DNA of 64,000 nt from contig NZ_BJFN01000004.1 in NCBI RefSeq assembly GCF_014189855.1, positions 124,001-188,000 of the forward strand, written 5' to 3'. Under the pieces are notes generated by a model, which did no database searches, had not been told where the DNA came from, and was given only the letters and a program-made list of their open reading frames with translations. Positions 58,598-64,000 of the stretch are shown in pieces (position 1 is the stretch's first letter; each line of letters begins with the position of its first letter). The position numbers were made by a program, and so were the translations under genes. Source of the stretch: Buttiauxella sp. A111 (GTDB lineage: Bacteria > Pseudomonadota > Gammaproteobacteria > Enterobacterales > Enterobacteriaceae).

Positions 58598-58671
58598 ATC
58601 TGTTTATCCACCATATATGGTGTTAACCGTGTAACCAGGGTATGTTTTCCTTTTGATTCGATGTGCTGGCC

Positions 58672-59400
58672 ATGAACAAAATCGTATACGTAGAAGACGA
58701 TCCGGAAGTAGGAGCGTTGATTGCCGCTTACCTCGGCAAACATGACATCGACGTTATTGTCGAAAGCCGGGGTGATCGCGCCGAAGCGACTATTGCGCAA
58801 CAGAATCCAGACCTCGTGCTGCTGGATGTGATGTTGCCAGGTAAAGATGGCATGACGTTGTGCCGTGATTTGCGTCCGCAGTGGGATGGCCCGATTGTCT
58901 TGCTCACCTCTCTCGACAGCGATATGAACCATATTTTGTCGCTTGAAATGGGGGCTAACGATTACATTCTTAAAACCACCCCGCCTGCTGTTTTGCTCGC
59001 TCGCCTACGTCTTCATCTGCGCCAGCGCGTCTCTGCGCAACTTACTGTCGAAAGCAGCACAAATGCGCTTAAACCTCACAAAGCAATGCGCTTTGGCACG
59101 TTGTGTATCGATCCGGTAAACCGTCAGGTCACGTTGGGTAGCGAAACCATTACGCTCTCAACCGCAGACTTCGATTTGTTGTGGGAACTTGCTACCCATG
59201 CGGGACAAATCATGGACCGCGATGCGTTGCTAAAAAACCTGCGCGGCGTGACCTATGACGGCTTAGATCGCAGCGTCGATGTCGCGATTTCCCGCTTGAG
59301 AAAAAAACTCTACGACAGCGCTACTGAGCCATTCAGAATCAAAACCGTGCGTAATAAAGGCTACCTTTTCGCCCCACATGCCTGGGAGAGTGAAGCGTAA
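58672..59400 (+). CDS. rstA: RstA, OmpR-family response regulator
   Basis: 242 residues from the ATG at 58672. Phospho-acceptor Asp52 is in LVLLDVMLPGKDG. The winged-helix DNA-binding domain ends LDRSVDVAISRLRKKLYDSA followed by RIKTVRNKGYLF. In Salmonella and E. coli RstAB is under PhoP control and RstA regulates acid-, iron- and biofilm-linked genes. Its kinase gene rstB normally follows at once. Here it is 2.8 kb away, beyond an inserted EIIC-EAL gene. Confidence 0.96.
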   Translation: MNKIVYVEDDPEVGALIAAYLGKHDIDVIVESRGDRAEATIAQQNPDLVLLDVMLPGKDGMTLCRDLRPQWDGPIVLLTSLDSDMNHILSLEMGANDYILKTTPPAVLLARLRLHLRQRVSAQLTVESSTNALKPHKAMRFGTLCIDPVNRQVTLGSETITLSTADFDLLWELATHAGQIMDRDALLKNLRGVTYDGLDRSVDVAISRLRKKLYDSATEPFRIKTVRNKGYLFAPHAWESEA

Positions 59401-59877
59401 ATTTCTCTATCGAGAAAATGCTTCAATTGTGCAGTCGTCGCCCCTTCAGTAAAGTACGCGTTTTCGGTGCCAGCCCATCGAATTCGCGTCCTGCATTTTT
59501 TATTACCTTAAGTGAACGTTTAATTAAGTCGTCTGCACTATAGAAACACTCGCTCTCGATATGATAGATTCCACTACCGATATATTTATTCTCACATCAC
59601 TTATTTAATATTTCATAAGAAGAGCAACTTTATTATTTCGATGTGTTTATTTTGTTATCGGTCTGTTTATTTACAACTTCCCAGACAATTCCATTGTTTA
59701 TACAACGCTATTATTTGTTGCAAGCATGTTGCTAATAACAATTAAACCAGAATTTTTTAATGCTTTATTATGGACATTATAAACTCAGCCAAATGTACAA
59801 AAAACAATTCAGCACCTCCGTGAATATTAAAATCACAGAGTTTTATAATTCAGTTATTTGCTTAAAAACAACCCTTA
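59401..59877. other. Intergenic region between rstA and the EIIC-EAL gene
   Basis: 477 bases, strongly AT-rich, without a supportable gene. AAATTTCTCTATCGAGAAA just after rstA forms a small dyad. The remainder probably holds the promoter of the fusion gene and is foreign in composition to rstA and rstB. Confidence 0.6.
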
Positions 59878-62007
59878 ATGAGCTTAATTGCTTTAGGTAA
59901 TTTCGTGATAAAAGAGTGGCTTTACAACAATCTGCTACGTCGTTTAAATAACAGTCAGATCAAGTTGTTAAACAATCGCTATGCTAATGCCATTATCGCC
60001 AGCACGATGGCAATCGTTCCTCTTTCGATTGTACGTGGGCTTGTGATTACCGCGTCGGTCATCTGTGACACGGCAGGATTCAACAGCGCAGCCGTTTGGT
60101 TCATGCAATTGCAGATCGGCTTCTTAGCCCTGGCACCGCTGGTGATGAATATCTATATCGCCGTACACTGGGCCGTGAGAAACCGTCTTTCCCAAATTTT
60201 CTGTATTGCACTGAGCATAAGTACCCTGATGATTTTCCGTCGCATACTCGATAATAATGCGCAGTTTTTCCTCGATATTAGTATTCCTATGGCGTTAGCC
60301 TCAGGAATCATCGGCAATGTATTGCAGGAGATTGTCAGTAAAAAACTGCTCAAAATCCGTCAATGGAATGATAACACTAACATCACTATTGTCTCTTTTT
60401 TCATCACACTGGGAATTATCGCTCTGTTTAGCAGCGTAATAAAATTAGGAGCGGAAATTTACGTCACCAATGTGATGAGCTTCTTTAGCCATATTTCGGT
60501 GTATTTTTACCCGACAGATTTTTTACATGGTATTTCGTATGTGCTGTTACGCAGTGTGCCATGGTTCTTTGGTTTGCACGGTTATTATCTATTTATGGAC
60601 ATTGATGTCGCTTTTACTGCAGCTGCAAAAGTTAACATTAGCGAATGGCATGCAGGACATAGCGCGCTCAATATTCTCAGCCCGGTGTTTTATGATATGT
60701 GGTGTAATTCCGGAGGTACCGGAAACACGCTAAGCCTGATCATTTGTATTTTAATGCAACCAAAGAGCCCGCACAGACGTCTACTGAGTATTGCCGCCCC
60801 CATGGCGTTATTTAATATCAATGAGCCACTGATTTTTGGCTTCCCGATTGTACTCAACCCCGTGATGATAATTCCGTTTGTCCTGACACCATTAACGGCC
60901 TATCTGGTGGCCTACGGCGCGACCTATATGGATCTCATTCCACGAATTTCCGAAATCGTCAGTTGGTCAACTCCTGGACCGCTTAAAGTGTGGTTAGCCA
61001 GCGGCCATTCAGCGAGTGCGTTAATAGTGTATCTACTGCTGCTCGTCCTTGGGGTCATCATTTATCACCCATTCGTCAAAAGCTCGTTAAAACAATCCGT
61101 CGCTGAAAACACCAATCTGGATTTACTGACCGGCGAGATGAAAGTCAATCAGCCGGCTGACTTTGAAATGGTGCCCAATTACAGCCATGTCGTTGAGCAA
61201 AACAACTACATCGAGGCGCAGCGGCAAATTGAGAAGTTGCAAAGAGACGGGCAGTTCATCCTCTACTTCCAGCCCCAGGTGCGTATTGCAGACAGCAAAA
61301 TAGTCGCTCTTGAGGTATTGATACGCCACCAAAGCGACGCAGGAAAAATCACTCCACCGGTGTTCCTGAAATATTATGAGCAGACCGGCATGATGCCGGA
61401 GATTGATTTCTGGGTGATGGAACATGCACTGGATTATGTCCGCGAGCATATGTCTGACTGCGAGAAGATGACGCTCTCAGTGAATATTTCACCTCAGACG
61501 CTGATCGACTACCGGCTTCCGAACATGGTACGTAAGGTGATGGCCACCCCTCTCCCGTCCGGGTGGAATCTGGAATTTGAAATAACCGAGTCACAAAAAG
61601 TGCAGGATCCGGTACGCGTCGCTGAAGTTCTGGAAAAACTGCGCGATCTAGGCATCAAGATTGCGCTGGATGACTTTGGTTCCGGATACTCAACGTTGCA
61701 TTATCTGACACGCTACCCGCTGGATAAAATTAAACTCGATCGTTCTATGGTTCTGGGTTTAGCCAAACCCGATGGATTTAACTTCCTGCAGCAGGTCGTG
61801 AAGCTATGCACGGTGATTCAGTGTGAAATTTTAATTGAGGGTGTCGAAACTCAGCAAGAATTAGAACTGGTGCAAAAAGCAGGAATTGAGCTGTGCCAGG
61901 GCTTTTTCTACTATCGGCCATTACCGGGAGACGTGGTTTACCCACTCCTGAAGGAACAACGACAGCAAGCAAGTCATGCCCATCAACAGGTTGCTGCAAC
62001 GGTATAG
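59878..62007 (+). CDS. PTS EIIC-like membrane domain fused to an EAL cyclic-di-GMP phosphodiesterase
   Basis: 709 residues. Residues 1-400 form a cellobiose/chitobiose-type EIIC with about ten helices, including GHSALNILSPVFYDMWCNSG (260-279) and the substrate motif FNINEPLIFGFPIVLNP (312-328). Residues about 445-700 form an EAL domain whose catalytic set is complete. It has Glu479 in EVLIR (the EAL motif as EVL), Asn536 in VNISPQ, the EITES glutamate near 571, Asp598-Asp599 in DDFGSGYS, Lys619, Glu654 in EGVET and Gln674 in QGFFYYRP. No EIIA or EIIB domain is attached. It should hydrolyse cyclic-di-GMP at the inner membrane, perhaps controlled by a sugar bound to the EIIC part. No ribosome site is strong at the first ATG. 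It splits the rstA-rstB pair. Confidence 0.88.
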   Translation: MSLIALGNFVIKEWLYNNLLRRLNNSQIKLLNNRYANAIIASTMAIVPLSIVRGLVITASVICDTAGFNSAAVWFMQLQIGFLALAPLVMNIYIAVHWAVRNRLSQIFCIALSISTLMIFRRILDNNAQFFLDISIPMALASGIIGNVLQEIVSKKLLKIRQWNDNTNITIVSFFITLGIIALFSSVIKLGAEIYVTNVMSFFSHISVYFYPTDFLHGISYVLLRSVPWFFGLHGYYLFMDIDVAFTAAAKVNISEWHAGHSALNILSPVFYDMWCNSGGTGNTLSLIICILMQPKSPHRRLLSIAAPMALFNINEPLIFGFPIVLNPVMIIPFVLTPLTAYLVAYGATYMDLIPRISEIVSWSTPGPLKVWLASGHSASALIVYLLLLVLGVIIYHPFVKSSLKQSVAENTNLDLLTGEMKVNQPADFEMVPNYSHVVEQNNYIEAQRQIEKLQRDGQFILYFQPQVRIADSKIVALEVLIRHQSDAGKITPPVFLKYYEQTGMMPEIDFWVMEHALDYVREHMSDCEKMTLSVNISPQTLIDYRLPNMVRKVMATPLPSGWNLEFEITESQKVQDPVRVAEVLEKLRDLGIKIALDDFGSGYSTLHYLTRYPLDKIKLDRSMVLGLAKPDGFNFLQQVVKLCTVIQCEILIEGVETQQELELVQKAGIELCQGFFYYRPLPGDVVYPLLKEQRQQASHAHQQVAATV

Positions 62008-62191
62008 CGCCCTCATTTCTGCACGGATACTCCAGAGTTCTGCACGCCAGATATTGTAAGCAGGGGCAAACCCTGCTTACATAGCCAGCCAGATGGGGCA
62101 TGAAATTTCTAAAACGACGCCACTCCTGTCCCCATAGCGCGCCTGGACTCCAGGAGGCTGCCCCAACCAACTGATAAGCCGGTGATTTCCG

Positions 62192-63508
62192 TTGAAAAAG
62201 TTATTTATTCAGTTCTATCTTTTGCTGTTCGTCTGCTTCCTGGTGATGACCATGCTGGTTGGCCTGGTATACAAATTCACCGCTGAGCGTGCTGGCCGCC
62301 AGTCGCTGGATGATTTGATGAAGAGCTCGCTGTATTTGATGCGCAGCGAGTTGCGTGAAATCCCGCCTCGCGACTGGAACCGCACTATCAAAGATCTCGA
62401 CCTTAACCTGTCCTTTAAACTCCATATCGAGCCAATGGACAAGTTCAAACTTGATGAGATAACAATGCGTCATCTGCGAGAAGGCGAAATTGTCGCCCTC
62501 GACGACGAATACACCTTTATTCAGCGTATCCCCCGCAGCCATTATGTTCTTGCCGTCGGCCCGATTCCCTATCTCTTTTTCTTGCATCAAATGCGCTTGC
62601 TGGATGTGGCACTGATGGCATTTATTGCGATCTCGCTCGCCTTCCCGGTTTTTATTTGGATGCGGCCCCATTGGCAGGACATGCTGAAACTGGAAACAGC
62701 GGCGCAAAGATTAGGTAAAGGGCATCTTGATGAGCGTATCCATTTCGACAGCGCTTCAAGTTTTGAGCGTTTAGGTGTCGCATTCAACCAGATGGCAGAC
62801 AGCATCAACGCACAAATTGCCAGTAAGAAGATGCTGATTGACGGAATTGCGCATGAACTGCGAACACCACTGGTGCGCCTGCGTTATCGCCTTGAGATGA
62901 GCGACAACCTGACGGATGCGGAATCATTGGCGCTAAACCGTGATATTGGCCAACTGGAAGCCTTGATTGAAGAGCTGCTGACTTACGCGCGCCTCGACCG
63001 CCCGCAAACGGAGTTGCAACTGGCAAGTGTGGATGTTCCACGCTGGCTTGATGAGCACATTGCTGATGTCAGAATCATTCATCCTCAGCTCGATATTCAA
63101 CTGGATATTCCATCAGCAGGTGATTTTGGTTTAATCGATCTGCGCCTGATGGAGCGTGTCACCGATAATCTGGTCAATAACGCGCTGCGTTACAGTAATG
63201 AGAAATTGCGAATCAGTCTGTGGCTCGACAACAGAACCGCAATTTTACAAGTTGAGGACGATGGTCCAGGTATTCCAGCAGAAGAACGCGAACGGGTATT
63301 TGAACCGTTTGTTCGCCTTGACCCCAGCCGCGACCGCGCCACGGGTGGATGCGGTCTAGGACTTGCGATCGTTCATTCTGTCGCAACGGCGATGGAAGGT
63401 TCGGTGGGCGTAGACAGCGGTGCACTGGGCGGCGCCCGCTTCCGCTTTAGCTGGCCAATCAAAACGGAATCCCCTTTAGCGTTAGCCTCCGTAACGCCGC
63501 GCCGCTAA
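62192..63508 (+). CDS. rstB: RstB, sensor histidine kinase
   Basis: 438 residues. Two membrane helices (about 5-27 and 136-157) flank a periplasmic domain. HAMP follows, then the H box DGIAHELRTPLVRLRYRLEM with His221, the N box VTDNLVNNALRYS and glycine boxes DDGPGIPAEER and GGCGLGLAIVHS. The N-terminus MKKLFIQFYLLLFVCFLVMT is nearly identical to E. coli RstB and begins at a TTG at 62192 with only a weak ribosome site. The gene has 184 bases of its own leader, including a GTAAGCAGGG/CCCTGCTTAC hairpin at 62056-62080, so it no longer depends on rstA translation. Confidence 0.95.
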   Translation: MKKLFIQFYLLLFVCFLVMTMLVGLVYKFTAERAGRQSLDDLMKSSLYLMRSELREIPPRDWNRTIKDLDLNLSFKLHIEPMDKFKLDEITMRHLREGEIVALDDEYTFIQRIPRSHYVLAVGPIPYLFFLHQMRLLDVALMAFIAISLAFPVFIWMRPHWQDMLKLETAAQRLGKGHLDERIHFDSASSFERLGVAFNQMADSINAQIASKKMLIDGIAHELRTPLVRLRYRLEMSDNLTDAESLALNRDIGQLEALIEELLTYARLDRPQTELQLASVDVPRWLDEHIADVRIIHPQLDIQLDIPSAGDFGLIDLRLMERVTDNLVNNALRYSNEKLRISLWLDNRTAILQVEDDGPGIPAEERERVFEPFVRLDPSRDRATGGCGLGLAIVHSVATAMEGSVGVDSGALGGARFRFSWPIKTESPLALASVTPRR

Positions 63509-63579
63509 AAATCATGTTTCCCTGCCAGGCCATCGAAACGACGATGGTCAGGTTCATCTCCCTGTGTTATAAATCCATA

Positions 63580-63595
63580 AGTATGTTGTAACTAA
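63580..63595 (+). other. TerB replication terminator site
   Basis: AGTATGTTGTAACTAA is the Tus-binding core as found in E. coli TerB. It lies 11 bases before the tus start, the same place as in E. coli, where Tus bound to TerB both arrests forks and represses tus. It shows that this window lies in the terminus region. Confidence 0.95.
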
Positions 63596-63606
63596 TGAGT
63601 GGCAAA

Positions 63607-64000
63607 ATGGCAAAATATGATTTGATTGAACGCCTGAACAGCACCTTCCGCGAGCTTGAGCACGACTTACATCAACTTCGTGAGCAACTCGATAGTTACA
63701 GATTGTTGGTGGGACGTGTGTTCCCCTTACCCACCGTGGATAAAGGGAAGGAACATGATGCCGTCACGAAAATAGAAGTGACTCAATTACTGGGGCACGT
63801 GGCACATCAGTCTACCCTTTCCCATTTTACGCGCTTGTTCATCCAGCAACAGTCGGAGAAAATCAGCAGCAAAGCCGCTGTACGCTTGCCTGGCGCCGTT
63901 TGTTATCAGGTCGATGAGAGAGAACGCGAACAAACACTGGCACTGATTGAACGCATCAATCAGCGTAAACAGGCGTTTGAAAACATTGTCAGTGTGGAAT
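63607..64000 (+). CDS. tus: Tus, replication terminus-binding protein (partial, C-terminus outside window)
   Basis: 131 codons from the ATG at 63607 to the window edge. The protein begins MAKYDLIERLNSTFRELEHD and contains LFIQQQSEKISSKAAVRLPG and VCYQVDE, clearly Tus (309 residues in E. coli). Tus binds Ter sites as a monomer and blocks DnaB helicase from one side. About 180 residues lie outside the window, so DNA-contact residues in the C-terminal half cannot be checked. Confidence 0.96.
   Translation, partial: MAKYDLIERLNSTFRELEHDLHQLREQLDSYRLLVGRVFPLPTVDKGKEHDAVTKIEVTQLLGHVAHQSTLSHFTRLFIQQQSEKISSKAAVRLPGAVCYQVDEREREQTLALIERINQRKQAFENIVSVE

Noticed and set aside
58598-58671. PhoP box upstream of rstA
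   Set aside because: TGTTTA and TGTTAA stretches occur, but the two half-sites are not at the required spacing, so no box is claimed.

Overview
This window is chromosomal DNA from a member of the Enterobacteriaceae, close to the replication terminus. Most backbone genes are near-full-length matches to Escherichia coli genes as I remember them: tehA, ydcK, rimL, opgD, ydcJ, ydcI, smrA, abgR-abgABT, ogt, fnr, uspE, pntAB, ydgH, ydgI, folM, rstA, rstB and tus. A 16-base match to the TerB replication terminator sits directly upstream of tus. Unlike E. coli K-12, the window also carries a protocatechuate/beta-ketoadipate pathway, a flavin urate hydroxylase, an Afu-type sugar-phosphate ABC transporter and a small type VI secretion islet. 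That suggests a genus such as Kluyvera, Buttiauxella or an Enterobacter relative. I cannot fix the genus from sequence alone.

Layout. 1-5.6 kb: tehA (cut by the window edge), ydcK, rimL, a lone hpxO and opgD. 5.6-24.9 kb: an accessory block lying between opgD and ydcJ, which are neighbours in E. coli. It holds an amino-acid binding protein with a YbdL-like aminotransferase and a LysR regulator, a UhpA/UhpB/UhpC-like sensory system joined to afuABC, a Rob-like AraC regulator, and a chaperone-usher fimbrial operon with a divergent CsgD-like regulator. 25-29 kb: ydcJ, pcaH-pcaG and ydcI. 29-36.4 kb: an orphan tssF and a vgrG-PAAR effector module with a membrane-protein immunity candidate, ending in a duplicated vgrG scrap. 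36.5-42.5 kb: pcaIJFBDC divergent from pcaR. 42.5-51.2 kb: smrA, abgR/abgABT, ogt, fnr, uspE. 51.3-51.7 kb: a hok/mok/sok type I toxin-antitoxin locus. 51.8-64 kb: pntAB, ydgH, ydgI, folM, rstA, a PTS-EIIC/EAL fusion gene, rstB, TerB and tus (cut by the edge).

How the genes work together. PcaHG opens the protocatechuate ring. PcaB, PcaC, PcaD, PcaIJ and PcaF carry the product to succinyl-CoA and acetyl-CoA. The pcaIJFBDC operon faces pcaR across an intergenic region with an exact PcaR-type operator. pcaHG lacks such a site and sits beside ydcI, which makes YdcI a candidate PcaQ-like regulator. The Uhp-like proteins probably sense external sugar phosphate and switch on uhpC-afuABC, whose promoter region has a perfect palindrome about 60 bases upstream of a likely start site. 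Interspersed elements include three copies of one palindromic intergenic repeat in different states of decay and a 459-base imperfect inverted repeat. No tRNA, rRNA, IS transposase or CRISPR array was found.
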